DNA of 64,000 nucleotides. Origin: Pseudomonadota bacterium. Lineage in GTDB: Bacteria; Pseudomonadota; Alphaproteobacteria; Rhizobiales; Rhizobiaceae. The translations under genes and the position numbers were made by a program. Shown one piece after another: positions 18,293 through 29,727 of this stretch (positions are counted from its first letter, which is position 1; every line of letters begins with the position of its first letter). Below the pieces are notes generated by a model, which had not been told where the DNA came from, made no database searches, and worked only from the letters and a program-made list of their open reading frames with translations. Location of the stretch: the NCBI GenBank assembly GCA_023404095.1, contig JAEYDD010000051.1:119442-183441 (forward strand). The letters run 5' to 3'.

Positions 18293-18655
18293 CCTTTCGA
18301 CCGCACACACGATGAGCCGCGGGCCGTTGCAAGGGAGAAGCTCAGGTCGACCTGGCCAAGGACTCCTCTGCATCGGACGTGGTTCATCTGTCGCGCCGCG
18401 GAAGGCTGGCGCTTCTCACCACCCCCGCTGTGTGCCGGTCCATCGAGCGCCTCGCGGTCAGCATCCTTGTTGCCGGAGCGATCCTTCGCGCGCCGCTTAT
18501 AAATTTCCCGAACCGACCTTGTCCGATTGAGGGCAACGCCGTACCTCTTCTTCAGATTCTGTTCGCTCGCACGAACCTGCCCTTTTTAGCGCTATTTTGG
18601 GATGTAGCGGCGAGTAACGGGGCACCAGCCGCGGCGTTGAAGAGGTAAGGGCCGC
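18293..18655. other. Intergenic region before heme oxygenase
   Basis: These 363 bases hold no gene I can support. The right end carries AAGAGGTAAGG before the heme oxygenase ATG, a plausible ribosome site. No strong palindrome or promoter stood out by eye. Confidence 0.4.
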
Positions 18656-19190
18656 ATGGCGCACAGTGGAAGACGCTTTGATCTGAGAAACCGAACGCGG
18701 CAGGGGCACGAACGCCTCGATGCCGCTGTCGGCGTCTTTGAGACCCTTGCCGACTATCGCCGCTATCTCGCGTGTCTCGGCGCGTTCCGGGCAGCCATGG
18801 ACAGAGCTTTGCAGGATATCGCCTGGCCGGAAGGCTGGAGCTGGCGGCCGACGCGGATAGTGGACCAGCTTGCACGGGATGCGAAAGATCTGGACCTGCA
18901 GCCGGCAAGCGATCGAAAGGCGGAAGTCGATCTGACAGATCTCAGCGCCTTGCTCGGCGCCCTCTACGTCCTCGAAGGCTCCACCCTTGGTGCGCAGGTG
19001 CTTCGCCAACGGGCTGCCACGCTCGGATTGGATGGAGACTTCGGCGCCCGTCATCTCGACCATATGTCGAATGACATAGCGCAGTGGCGGTCTTTTCTCT
19101 TACTCTTGGACGGTGCCCGCGATTTCGACATCGAACGTGCCGCCGCGTCTGCCAACGACGTCTTCGCCCTTGCGTTGCGATGCTTTGAAA

Positions 19191-19213
<23 letters not shown>
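18656..19213 (+). CDS. bphO: Heme oxygenase, biliverdin-forming (bphO type)
   Basis: This 185-residue protein is a bacterial heme oxygenase. The proximal heme ligand is H18 in the TRQGHERLD motif, and the distal-helix region lies around ALLGALYVLEGSTLGAQVL. It opens heme to biliverdin, the chromophore of the adjacent bacteriophytochrome. Its stop overlaps the phytochrome start region, the normal bphO-bphP arrangement. Length is in the usual range for bphO proteins. Confidence 0.9.
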
Positions 19214-21752
<2,539 letters not shown>

Positions 21753-21761
21753 GCAGGGGAT

Positions 21762-21795
21762 GCGGACGCTGGCGATCCATTGATCCGGTGTCCGC
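21762..21795 (+). terminator. Hairpin after bacteriophytochrome
   Basis: GCGGAC (21762-21767) pairs with GTCCGC (21790-21795), with GATC/GATC close to the loop. It lies about ten bases after the stop codon and is followed by GTTCT. Confidence 0.45.
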
Positions 21796-21851
21796 GTTCT
21801 CGCGGTTGCATGGCCCAGTATATTCCTCCCGGATATATTATTATAAAAAAT

Positions 21852-21867
21852 ATGAAATTGATTTCAT
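21852..21867. promoter_or_regulatory. Inverted repeat ATGAAAT-TG-ATTTCAT
   Basis: This perfect 7-bp inverted repeat with a 2-base spacer lies in an AT-rich stretch (about 21820-21890) upstream of the hydroxyacid dehydrogenase/RraA/CitMHS operon. The local AT content and symmetry suggest a repressor or activator site over the operon promoter. The binding protein is unknown. The rest of 21753-22031 holds no gene. Confidence 0.45.
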
Positions 21868-22031
21868 GTAAATCAGATCTACAAACAGGAAACCGCGTGG
21901 AGGACCCGGTCAATTTCCGTCGCCAGAGCCTGTCGAGACAGAGCCGGATGCTCCATGCCCTGAAATGATCGAGGACGTTTCGCAGCGGTGTTCCGCTCCG
22001 ATGCCGTCGTCGGCGATATGGAGCACGCCTC

Positions 22032-23015
22032 TTGTCCTATACGATCTTCATCACCGCGCCGTCCCTGCATCCCGATGGCGTCGCAATTCTGGAAAATGCC
22101 GGCTGCCGCCTGATCTATCTTGAAAAGGGAGGCGATGAGGCCGCCGTCGAACGCATCATGGGCGAGAACCCGGTCGATGCGGTAATTTCGCGCACCGTAA
22201 ACCTTTCCGGCAAGGCGATCGCCAGTTGCCAGACGCTGAAGGTCGTGTCCAAGCACGGCGTCGGGGTCAGCAACATCGATGTTGCAGCCGCGACCGCCCG
22301 GAATATTCCCGTCTTTGTCACACCGGGCGCAAACGCACAGTCTGTCGCAGAAATGGCGCTTGGCCTGCTCCTGGCCAGTGCACGCCGGATCGCGTGGATG
22401 GATCAAGAGATCAAATCGGGCCGTTGGTCGCGCGCGCAGGACGGAGTGGAGCTTCAGGGGCGCACGCTCGGCCTCGTCGGATTCGGCCAGATCGGTCAAC
22501 GCCTGGCGCGGGCGTGCCTGGCGCTCGGGATGAAAGTTGTCGCCTACGATCCGGGCTTTGGCCTGAAATCCCCGGTCGACGGCGTACCGATGATGTCGTC
22601 GCTCGACGAACTGCTTCCGCTGAGTGACGTACTGAGCCTACACATACCCTTGACCGCGCAGACCCGCGGCCTGATCGGCCGCGACGCATTTGCCAAACTT
22701 CCCGACGATGCGATCCTCATCAATACGGCGCGGGGCGAGGTCGTTGACGAGGCTGCACTCATCGATGCGCTGCGGGAGCGAAAGCTCTATGCCGCCGGCC
22801 TCGATACGACCGCTGAGGAGCCCATTGCGCCCGGCAATCCACTGCTGGCGCTTTCGAACGTGGTCCTGACGCCGCATGTCGGCGGGTCGACACCGGCGGC
22901 GCTGGCCGCGATGGCGCGGGGGGCTGCGGACAACGTGCTCGGGTTTCTTTCGGGCGACCGGCCGCCGGCGTCGGCCTGCGTGAACCCGGCAACCTTGCAA
23001 TCCATCAAGGAGTGA
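22032..23015 (+). CDS. D-2-hydroxyacid dehydrogenase
   Basis: This 327-residue dehydrogenase has the NAD motif GFGQIG in LGLVGFGQIGQRLARA and catalytic R, E and H in NTARGEVVDE, TTAEEP and TPHVGG. It starts with TTG, preceded by GGAG at ~22020; no ATG gives the expected N-terminus. It leads a three-gene operon with an RraA/HMG-aldolase-like protein and a CitMHS carrier, which fits metabolism of a C4-C6 hydroxy or keto dicarboxylic or tricarboxylic acid. Confidence 0.88.
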   Translation: MSYTIFITAPSLHPDGVAILENAGCRLIYLEKGGDEAAVERIMGENPVDAVISRTVNLSGKAIASCQTLKVVSKHGVGVSNIDVAAATARNIPVFVTPGANAQSVAEMALGLLLASARRIAWMDQEIKSGRWSRAQDGVELQGRTLGLVGFGQIGQRLARACLALGMKVVAYDPGFGLKSPVDGVPMMSSLDELLPLSDVLSLHIPLTAQTRGLIGRDAFAKLPDDAILINTARGEVVDEAALIDALRERKLYAAGLDTTAEEPIAPGNPLLALSNVVLTPHVGGSTPAALAAMARGAADNVLGFLSGDRPPASACVNPATLQSIKE

Positions 23016-23020
23016 AAACA

Positions 23021-23719
23021 GTGAGTGGTGAAAAGCAGAACGAAGTCGTCTGGCCGGCAGGATATCGTATTAATCCGCGCCACGACGATCTCCCGGCGGA
23101 TCTTCTCGAAGCCTTCGGTAAAATCCCGGTAGCGGTTGCCGGCGACTGCATGGGCCGTTCGACCGGCACCATGGGCCTCAAGTCCTATCACGGCAACAAG
23201 ACTATGTGCGGGCAGGCCGTCACCGTTCGCGTGCGGCCGGGGGACAACCTCATGGTCCACAAGGCCCTGATGATGGCGCAGGCAGGCGACGTCATCGTTA
23301 TCGACGGCGGTGGCGACCTTACCCAGGCGGTGATCGGCGGTCTCATGCGCACGACGGCGCAAGCCAAGCGACTCGGTGGTTTCGTCATCGACGGGGCGAT
23401 CCGCGACCTCGCCGAATGGGCTGAGGGTGACATGCCGGTCTTCGCCCGTGGGCACACCCATCGCGGTCCCAGCAAGGAAGGCCCCGGGGAAATCAACGTG
23501 GTGGTATCTGTGGGCGGCCTTGTCGTGCATCCCGGCGATCTGGTCCTCGGCGATCTCGACGGCGTCATCGCCATCCGCGCGCAGGATGCCGCTGCCCTTC
23601 TGCCAAGAACGCTGGCTCACCTCGAGCGGGAAGCGAAGATCCGGGAAACCAACCTCAAGGGCACCGCTGATCCGGAGCGCTTCGATGCGATCCTGAGGGC
23701 CAAGGGACTTCCGGTCTGA
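23021..23719 (+). CDS. RraA-like protein / HMG aldolase family
   Basis: This ~232-residue protein is of the RraA/4-hydroxy-4-methyl-2-oxoglutarate aldolase fold. Conserved parts are GQAVTVRVRPGDNLMVHKAL, GDVIVIDGGGDLTQAVIGG and GGFVIDGAIRDL, the last with the Arg-Asp pair that holds substrate and divalent metal in HMG/CHA aldolases. The family cleaves 4-hydroxy-2-oxo acids to pyruvate or oxaloacetate. I favour the GTG at 23021, eight bases after AAGGAG; a GTG at 23012 overlaps that box. RNase E regulation (true RraA) is unlikely in this catabolic setting. Confidence 0.8.
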   Translation: MSGEKQNEVVWPAGYRINPRHDDLPADLLEAFGKIPVAVAGDCMGRSTGTMGLKSYHGNKTMCGQAVTVRVRPGDNLMVHKALMMAQAGDVIVIDGGGDLTQAVIGGLMRTTAQAKRLGGFVIDGAIRDLAEWAEGDMPVFARGHTHRGPSKEGPGEINVVVSVGGLVVHPGDLVLGDLDGVIAIRAQDAAALLPRTLAHLEREAKIRETNLKGTADPERFDAILRAKGLPV

Positions 23720-23885
23720 CGCAAGTCAACCGTCGATCCGGTAAGCCGTCCGGCTGGGAGCGCGTCGGCGATCGCGCTTCCCCCAATGCCGTCGGCCTCG
23801 CCACCTGCAAAGTCGCCAGCATCAAACCAGATTCGAAACGTTATTCCTCGTGGGTGTCACAACCTATGGGTGGAGGAGTATTGTA

Positions 23886-25163
23886 GTGCTTGTCGCTCTC
23901 AGCTTCGCGATGTTCGCGTGCTTCATCTATCTGTTGATCAGCGGCCGCATGTCGGCCACGACGGTGCTGATCCTCGTGCCCACCGTCTTCGCCCTGATTG
24001 GCGGCTTTGCTCCCGACATGGGCGACATGGTGGTGAAGGGCATAAAGACCATCGCACCAACCGGTGTCCTTCTGATTTTCGCGATGATGTATTTCATGGT
24101 GATGACCGATGCCGGCATGTTCGATCCGATCGTCAAGCGTATCGTCGGCGCGGTGGGCGGGGATCCGGTGAAGATCTTCATCGGAACTGTCGCGCTCGGT
24201 TATATCGTGGCGCTCGACGGCGACGGCGCAACGGTCTACATGATCACGCTGTCGGCATTCATGCCGCTCTACCGCCGGCTCGGACTGTCGCTTCCGATGG
24301 TGGCCTGTCTTCTCCTGCAATGCACGGGCATCGGCAATCTCCTGCCCTGGGGCGGCCCGACCGCCAGAGCTGCCGCGGCCATGAAGGTGGAGATGAGCGA
24401 AGTGTTCACGCCTCTCATCCTGCCGCTTCTTGCCTGCGTGGCTTGGGCGTTCTTCATGGCCTGGATCTTCGGTATGCGCGAACGCAAAAGAATAGGCGTC
24501 GTCGCGATCGATACCACCCAATTGATCGAGCACCGCGCCGATGCGGGCTGGAAGCTCTATTTCAACTGGGCTCTGACGGTCCTTCTGATGGCCTCGCTGG
24601 TCCTCGAAATCCTGCCACTTTCCTATCTCTTCATGATCGGCGCAGCAATTGCCATGCTCGTCAACTTCCCCCAGTACAAGGCCCAGCAGGATGTGCTCGC
24701 CAGGCACGCGCCAGCCATTCTCTCGGTGGCGACCATGCTGTTTTCCGCCAGCGTCTTCATCGGCATCCTCAATGAAACGGGCATGGCCAGCGCGTTGGCG
24801 CAGTCGATCGTCGACGTCATTCCCGAGCAGGTCGGCCCGTACATGGCGGTGATCACGGCGCTGCTCAGCATTCCCGTGACCTGGCTCGTGTCCAACGACG
24901 TCTTCTATTTCGGCATGCTGCCGATCCTTGCGGAGGCGGCCGGACATTACGGCATCACCGGGGCGGAAATGGCCCGTGCTTCGCTGGTAGGGCAGCCCGT
25001 GCACATCCTCAGCCCGCTTGTCGCATCCACCTATCTTCTGGTCAGCCGGCTTGACCTCAACTACGGCGAAACGCAGAAATTCACCATCCGCTGGTCGGTG
25101 GGCGCCTCATTCGTCATGCTCATCGTAGCCATTCTGATCGGTATCATCCCCATTTACCGCTAG
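23886..25163 (+). CDS. CitMHS-family citrate/tricarboxylate transporter
   Basis: This ~425-residue inner-membrane carrier has 11-12 hydrophobic segments. Features of the CitM/CitH family (metal-citrate:H+ symport) include ALDGDGATVYMITLSAFMPLYRRLG, the GIGNLLPWGGPTARAA loop in the first half and VSNDVFYFGMLPIL in the second half. The start is set at GTG 23886, seven bases after GGAGGAG; GTG 23850 would add 12 hydrophilic residues. It probably imports the acid used by the two upstream enzymes. Confidence 0.87.
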   Translation: MLVALSFAMFACFIYLLISGRMSATTVLILVPTVFALIGGFAPDMGDMVVKGIKTIAPTGVLLIFAMMYFMVMTDAGMFDPIVKRIVGAVGGDPVKIFIGTVALGYIVALDGDGATVYMITLSAFMPLYRRLGLSLPMVACLLLQCTGIGNLLPWGGPTARAAAAMKVEMSEVFTPLILPLLACVAWAFFMAWIFGMRERKRIGVVAIDTTQLIEHRADAGWKLYFNWALTVLLMASLVLEILPLSYLFMIGAAIAMLVNFPQYKAQQDVLARHAPAILSVATMLFSASVFIGILNETGMASALAQSIVDVIPEQVGPYMAVITALLSIPVTWLVSNDVFYFGMLPILAEAAGHYGITGAEMARASLVGQPVHILSPLVASTYLLVSRLDLNYGETQKFTIRWSVGASFVMLIVAILIGIIPIYR

Positions 25164-25178
25164 GAGATGCGACCATCA

Positions 25179-25205
25179 TTGCCCGGCGATTGCGCCGCCG
25201 GGCAA
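25179..25205. terminator. Strong bidirectional hairpin between CitMHS and LysR genes
   Basis: TTGCCCGGCG and CGCCGGGCAA form a perfect 10-bp stem with a seven-base loop. It lies in the 71-base gap between the stops of two convergent genes, as expected for a shared terminator. Confidence 0.7.
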
Positions 25206-25234
25206 CGAACCTTTCATCACCGAACTTCCGATCA

Positions 25235-26155
25235 TCAGGCTTCCCCTGCGCCGGAAAACGCCGACTTCCTCGCCTCCGCAATCTCGACCAGCAGTCTCGC
25301 GGCGGGCGTGAAATAGGCCGAGCGTAGCCTGATGATGCCGAATTCGCGAAGCATGGTGGTCTCTTCCAGCGGAATCTCCTTCAATTGAGCGCCCGCGGCA
25401 CCTGCTCCCAGATTGCGGCGTGAAATGAAGCTCAAAAGCTTCGTTTCCGCGATCAGCCGGGGAAGAAGCGAAATCGAACTGGTCTCCATCTGGACCTGCG
25501 GCCCGTCGAAGCCGAGCGACCGGAACCTCTCCTGCAACCACTGGCGTGTCGCGACGGCCGGTCTGGACAGAACCCATTTGTGTGCCGCAAGGCTTTCCAT
25601 CGTAATGGGGCTGTCGAAGATCGGATGGTCACGGCTTGCGACGGCGACTGCGGCATCCGTCGCCAGCGAAAACGATTCGAACCGGTCCCCATCCGCTGTC
25701 GCCTCGGTCAGCGGGCAGAACACGAGGTCGAGATTCTTTTCGATGAGGGCTCCGACCAGAACGTCGTTCATGCCGACCGTCAGGTCGAGCGTCACGGCGG
25801 GGGCCCGTCGAATCAGCTCGGCCGTCAGAAGGGGCAGCATGTATTCCGCCGCGGTCGCTGCGCTCCCAATCCGGATGTGGCCGGCGATGCCGACGCCAAG
25901 ATCGGCGATTTCGCGCCGGATCTCCGCCGCATGGCCGATGAGGCTGCGCATCCTGGCGAGAAAGACGATCCCCGCTTCGGTCAGGACCAGCCGCCTGCCT
26001 TCATGCCGAAACAGTTCGGTGCGCAGATCGTCCTCCAGCCGCCGAATGCACTTCGTCAGCGCAGGCTGGGTGCGACCCAGTTTTTCGGCGGCCAAAGCGA
26101 GGTTGCCAGCCTCGGCAATGGCCACGAAATAGGTTGCATCCCTCAGATCGATCAT
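25235..26155 (-). CDS. LysR-type transcriptional regulator
   Basis: This ~306-residue LysR protein has its HTH in residues 1-60 (YFVAIAEAGNLALAAEKLGRTQPALTKCIRRLE) and a C-terminal effector domain starting near GHIRIGSAATAAEYMLPLL. The ATG at 26155 aligns with the usual LysR N-terminus and with the paralogue at 12058-12948; an ATG at 26170 adds five residues. It converges on the CitMHS operon and is not divergent from any catabolic gene, so its target may be the operon starting at 22032 or elsewhere. Confidence 0.9.
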   Translation of the reverse strand: MIDLRDATYFVAIAEAGNLALAAEKLGRTQPALTKCIRRLEDDLRTELFRHEGRRLVLTEAGIVFLARMRSLIGHAAEIRREIADLGVGIAGHIRIGSAATAAEYMLPLLTAELIRRAPAVTLDLTVGMNDVLVGALIEKNLDLVFCPLTEATADGDRFESFSLATDAAVAVASRDHPIFDSPITMESLAAHKWVLSRPAVATRQWLQERFRSLGFDGPQVQMETSSISLLPRLIAETKLLSFISRRNLGAGAAGAQLKEIPLEETTMLREFGIIRLRSAYFTPAARLLVEIAEARKSAFSGAGEA

Positions 26156-26250
26156 CCCAATCCTGTCCATGCCGTCGGGAAATGGCCCCGACCTTCAGCG
26201 AAGCATATGACGCGAACTTGCCACTTGGCTCAACACCGGAAAGCTGCATC

Positions 26251-26838
26251 TCAAAGCAGCGTATCGCGGATTTTCTCCAGCGCCTGATCCTGATCCGCAC
26301 CGTAGGGAAGAAGCCCCTTCAGTCGCCCGTCGGCGCCGATCAGCAGGAGCGACATGGTGTGGCTCATGTGGTAGTCACCGTCCGCGCCCGGCAGCTTCGC
26401 TGCGTGCACCCTCCAGCCGTCGATAACCTTCCGCATCTCTGCCGGGGTGCCGGTCACGCCCGTGATCCGGTCCGTGATAGCAGTCACGTATCCGTGCATC
26501 ACCTCAGGCGTGTCGCGTTCGGGATCGACGGAGAAGAAGTAGGTCTTCAGCGGCATCCCCTCTTTGCCAAGCTCCTTCAGATAGCCGGCGACTTCGAAGA
26601 GTGTCGTCGGGCAAACCTCGGGGCAATGCGTGTAGCCGAAATACACGAGCGACGGGCTGCCCTTGAACATCGACTGATCGACCGGGTTGCCCCGGTCGTC
26701 GACGAGCGAGAAGGAAGCCTCGAAGCGCCCGGTGCGCGGGCTGTCGATGCCCACCCACGCCATCACGCCGATGAGGATCGCGACGAAGAGTGCCGATATG
26801 CCAGCGAACGCGATGGCGGCCGGATTGCGCACCGTCAT
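26251..26838 (-). CDS. SCO1/SenC-family copper chaperone
   Basis: This 195-residue membrane-anchored thioredoxin-fold protein has one N-terminal membrane segment (about residues 8-30) and the copper motif CPEVCP in YFGYTHCPEVCPTTL, with a downstream histidine (YHMSHTMSL) as third ligand. SCO proteins deliver Cu to the CuA site of cytochrome c oxidase on the periplasmic side. Its ATG overlaps the stop of the PCuAC gene, and the two families are known to cooperate in CuA assembly. Confidence 0.92.
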   Translation of the reverse strand: MTVRNPAAIAFAGISALFVAILIGVMAWVGIDSPRTGRFEASFSLVDDRGNPVDQSMFKGSPSLVYFGYTHCPEVCPTTLFEVAGYLKELGKEGMPLKTYFFSVDPERDTPEVMHGYVTAITDRITGVTGTPAEMRKVIDGWRVHAAKLPGADGDYHMSHTMSLLLIGADGRLKGLLPYGADQDQALEKIRDTLL

Positions 26839-27341
26839 TTACCGTCTTCCGCATGCGCTGCGTGATCGTCGTGCTTCATTTCCGCCGCCCCGCTTGCAGC
26901 CGGGCCGACGACGAATTCGACCTCGACCGTGCCTGCCTTCTCGAAGGTGAGGGTGGCCTTGATCATCTCGCCTTCCTGGAAGGGTTGGGAGACGTTCATG
27001 AACATGACGTGGTAGCCGCCGGGCTTGAGTTCGACGGTCGCGTTCGCAGGCACGGCAATGCCGTCCTTCAATTCGCGCATCACCATGATGCCGCCATCCA
27101 TCTTCATTTCATGAAGCTGAGCGCTGGCGGCCCGGTCTGCCTTCACGCTCAGAAGGCGGTCGGCCGATCCGTTGTTCGTGATCGTGAGATAGCCGCCTCC
27201 GACCTTGGCGCCCGGGAGCATGGCGCGCGCATGGGGATGGCCGATCTTGAGGTCTCCGACTTCGAAGCCGTGCGCATGTGCAGCCCCGGCAAGTAGGATG
27301 GAGACAAGGATGGCAAGCAGTCTGAACAGGTTCTGTATCAT
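26835..27341 (-). CDS. PCuAC-type periplasmic copper chaperone
   Basis: This 168-residue protein has a signal peptide (MIQNLFRLLAILVSILLAGAAHA) and the PCuAC/DUF461 copper site H(M)X10MX21HXM: LHEMKMDGGIMVMRE and, later, GGYHVMFM. A histidine-rich tail (MKHDDHAAHAEDGK) may add a Cu(II) site. It works in the periplasm, passing Cu(I) toward cytochrome oxidase with the SCO protein whose gene overlaps it by ATGA. Confidence 0.92.
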   Translation of the reverse strand: MIQNLFRLLAILVSILLAGAAHAHGFEVGDLKIGHPHARAMLPGAKVGGGYLTITNNGSADRLLSVKADRAASAQLHEMKMDGGIMVMRELKDGIAVPANATVELKPGGYHVMFMNVSQPFQEGEMIKATLTFEKAGTVEVEFVVGPAASGAAEMKHDDHAAHAEDGK

Positions 27342-27369
27342 GATCGTTCCAGTCGGTTTGTAGAGAAGG

Positions 27370-28794
27370 TTAGCTCAGGGCGCGCTTCAGCGGCTTCACA
27401 TGCCGGAGGAGCAGCATGTCCAGCGCAAGCACGGCGACAAGGACAATTCCGGTCAGTGGGAAAAGCAGAGACACCGCGACCATGACGATCGCGCCGCCTT
27501 TCCAGATCGACATCTTTTCCGGCACCACAGGAGCGACAAGTCGGCCCGCGCCGGACGGCCGGCGCTTCCACCACATGACGATGCCGCTGACGGACAGAAA
27601 GATGACGGACAGGCAGAAAACGGTGTTGAGCGCGACGTTCCAGCCGCCACCGATATCGCCTTCATGGAAAGCGACGCCGATGGCCATGGCCTTGCCGGCG
27701 GCGCTGTAGTCCGCAAACTTGACGTCGGCGAGGACCTTGCCGCTATACCGATCGATATGGACAGTGCGGTCGGACAGCGGATCAGCACTGTCGTTGCTCA
27801 TCGTGTCGCGGGCAATCGTCCATACGCCCGTCTCCCCATTGGGGAAGGCGAGCTGAAAGCGCCCGTCGAAGCCGAGCGAGCGGGCTTGGGCGACGATGGC
27901 ATCGAGATCGCCCGGCTGGTTTTCAGACATCGTCGCGTGACCATTGTGCGCCGCATGGGGATCTGAGGCCGGCATCGGCGTCTGCTCCAGAGCCCACGGC
28001 ACATCCTTCACGCCGCCATGGTTCATGCTGGCATGGGTAACGTCGGAAATCGGGACGTTGTCCCACTTCTCCGCCGGGAACGTGCTCCAGGCCTGGGTAA
28101 GCTTCTCGCCCCAGATGCCGGACCAGGAAAGGCCGGAGATCAGAAACACCAGAAGAAGAGCTGCGGCATAGATACCGACGGTCTGATGAAACGATTTCCA
28201 GACCTGTCGCCCCCGGCCAGACAGTTGCGGCCGCAAGGAGCCGGCAAGACCGCGGCCGTCGCGAGGCCACCATAGATAGACGCCCGTGACGATCAGGACG
28301 ATGCCGAAGCCTGCGGCGATCTCGATCAGGCGATCCCCGACGGTGCCGATCAACAGCGTGCCGTGGATGAGGTTTGCCACATCGTAGAGCGCATCGCGAC
28401 GCTCCCATGTTCCAAGCACCGTGCCACGATAGGGATCGACGGCGACCATGGTCGATTGACCGTCCTTGTTGACGCGGAAGACGGCGGGCTGTTCCTCCGT
28501 GCGCGGAACGATGTACTGGACAAGCGCGCTGCCGGGAACGGCTGCGACCGCCGCATTGGCCTGTGCGGATACCGCAACGGTCTGCGCGGTCGGGGAAACC
28601 GAGTAGAGTTTCTCACCATCCCGGCCGACGAGCACGGAAGACCACAGCATAATCAGTCCGGTCACGGCCAGCATGATCAGGAAGGGTGCCACATAGAGCC
28701 CGGCATAGAAGTGCCACCGCCAGGCTGTCGTATAGAATGCCTTTGCGAGAGATTTATCGCGGGTCGGTGATGAAGTATCGGCGGTCAATGTCAT
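27370..28794 (-). CDS. PepSY-domain membrane protein (PiuB-like)
   Basis: This ~474-residue membrane protein is of the PepSY-associated TM family. Membrane segments lie near residues 30-50 (FYAGLYVAPFLIMLAVTGLIMLW), ~150-170, ~205-225, ~375-395 and ~430-465, with PepSY domains in the large periplasmic loops. A methionine/histidine-rich loop (MPASDPHAAHNGHATM) fits a copper role; other family members act as ferric reductases in siderophore uptake. The start at 28794 follows AAAGGGGACAAC; the longer frame to 28851 is less likely. It lies 28 bases upstream of the PCuAC gene. Confidence 0.87.
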   Translation of the reverse strand: MTLTADTSSPTRDKSLAKAFYTTAWRWHFYAGLYVAPFLIMLAVTGLIMLWSSVLVGRDGEKLYSVSPTAQTVAVSAQANAAVAAVPGSALVQYIVPRTEEQPAVFRVNKDGQSTMVAVDPYRGTVLGTWERRDALYDVANLIHGTLLIGTVGDRLIEIAAGFGIVLIVTGVYLWWPRDGRGLAGSLRPQLSGRGRQVWKSFHQTVGIYAAALLLVFLISGLSWSGIWGEKLTQAWSTFPAEKWDNVPISDVTHASMNHGGVKDVPWALEQTPMPASDPHAAHNGHATMSENQPGDLDAIVAQARSLGFDGRFQLAFPNGETGVWTIARDTMSNDSADPLSDRTVHIDRYSGKVLADVKFADYSAAGKAMAIGVAFHEGDIGGGWNVALNTVFCLSVIFLSVSGIVMWWKRRPSGAGRLVAPVVPEKMSIWKGGAIVMVAVSLLFPLTGIVLVAVLALDMLLLRHVKPLKRALS

Positions 28795-29123
28795 TGTTGT
28801 CCCCTTTGACAACTGAAGCGGTTTTTGAATTCGCAACGAGCGCGCATGCAAGCGCGGCCGGAAGCACCGAAGGCGCGGCCGGTCTCATGCGGTCATGGAT
28901 TCAATTGATCGAGCGTTTCCCTGCCTCCGGGCGAACCGGGTGGAGAGCTTTCGGCTACGACAGCCGACGCAATGGCGTTTCCCACCTTCTCGGTGAGACA
29001 ATGATGTGTGCGCTTTTGCGTGCCTTTTCTGAGCATGGATGTCGTCCGGCAAAGCGCCGGGACGATCCGCTCAATGCGGACGAACCGGCGCAGGCTGAAA
29101 TTTCCGCTGATGACAGCGGCGGT
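28795..29123. other. Intergenic region in the copper gene set
   Basis: About 330 bases between the PepSY gene and the DUF2946-like gene. It probably holds the PepSY operon promoter. I found no gene, strong palindrome or clear -35/-10 pair. Confidence 0.35.
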
Positions 29124-29525
29124 TCAGGCAGCGAGGCCGGATGGAGGTCCGCGTGGCGAGGTATTGGGAGGAAACAGCTGGCGATAGAAGGCTTCCCGAC
29201 GCGTCGGTGTGAAGCGATAGACCTGCTTCCGGATCAACTGGCCGGAAACGTCCGCAGGTGCAGGCAACAGGACCGACGCGGCCAGGCGGCACGCTTCGCA
29301 GCCAGAAGCCGCGTCATGCTGGTCGTGCTTCACAGTCCCATCCTCGGAGGGGAGGCAGAGGACCTGCAAGGAGCCGTCCGGGAGCGTGTACTGGGCTATC
29401 TCATTGAGCGGGATCGAAGGCCCGGCAACGGCCGGCGGCTTGTGGGCAAAGGCAACGAACAGCAGGGCGAGCGCGCAGATAATGCGCACCATGCACTGCT
29501 TGGCAAAGTCCCGTTGCTTGCTCAT
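29124..29525 (-). CDS. DUF2946-like small secreted protein
   Basis: This 133-residue protein has an N-terminal hydrophobic segment (IICALALLFVAFAH) and a central LCLPSEDGTVKHDQHDAASGCEACRLAASVLLPAP. That pattern (a Cys, an H/D-rich stretch, then CxxC near a small hydrophobic run) is typical of DUF2946 proteins found next to copper genes. The start at 29525 follows GGGGAA; the frame extends to 29723 without similarity. Proposed role: periplasmic metal handling, not demonstrated. Confidence 0.7.
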   Translation of the reverse strand: MSKQRDFAKQCMVRIICALALLFVAFAHKPPAVAGPSIPLNEIAQYTLPDGSLQVLCLPSEDGTVKHDQHDAASGCEACRLAASVLLPAPADVSGQLIRKQVYRFTPTRREAFYRQLFPPNTSPRGPPSGLAA

Positions 29526-29727
29526 CGATTCCCCGGTGCCACCTCCGACACGGCGCGCACCATATCCTCGCGGCGGCGCAAGCTCAATGCGACAATCTTG
29601 CCGCACCTTGTCGAATCCCCGCTCCCTTCCGCGGAGCGCTACCGCCACATCGCAGACGTCGCCATGGTGCGGCAGGCAACATCTGGGCGATTCTGCAGGC
29701 AGGCGCGTCAGTCTGGGCGCCATCCGG

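Noticed and set aside
23012..23719. Calling the protein RraA, a regulator of RNase E
   Set aside because: The fold is shared, but the operon with a carboxylate carrier and dehydrogenase favours an aldolase role.
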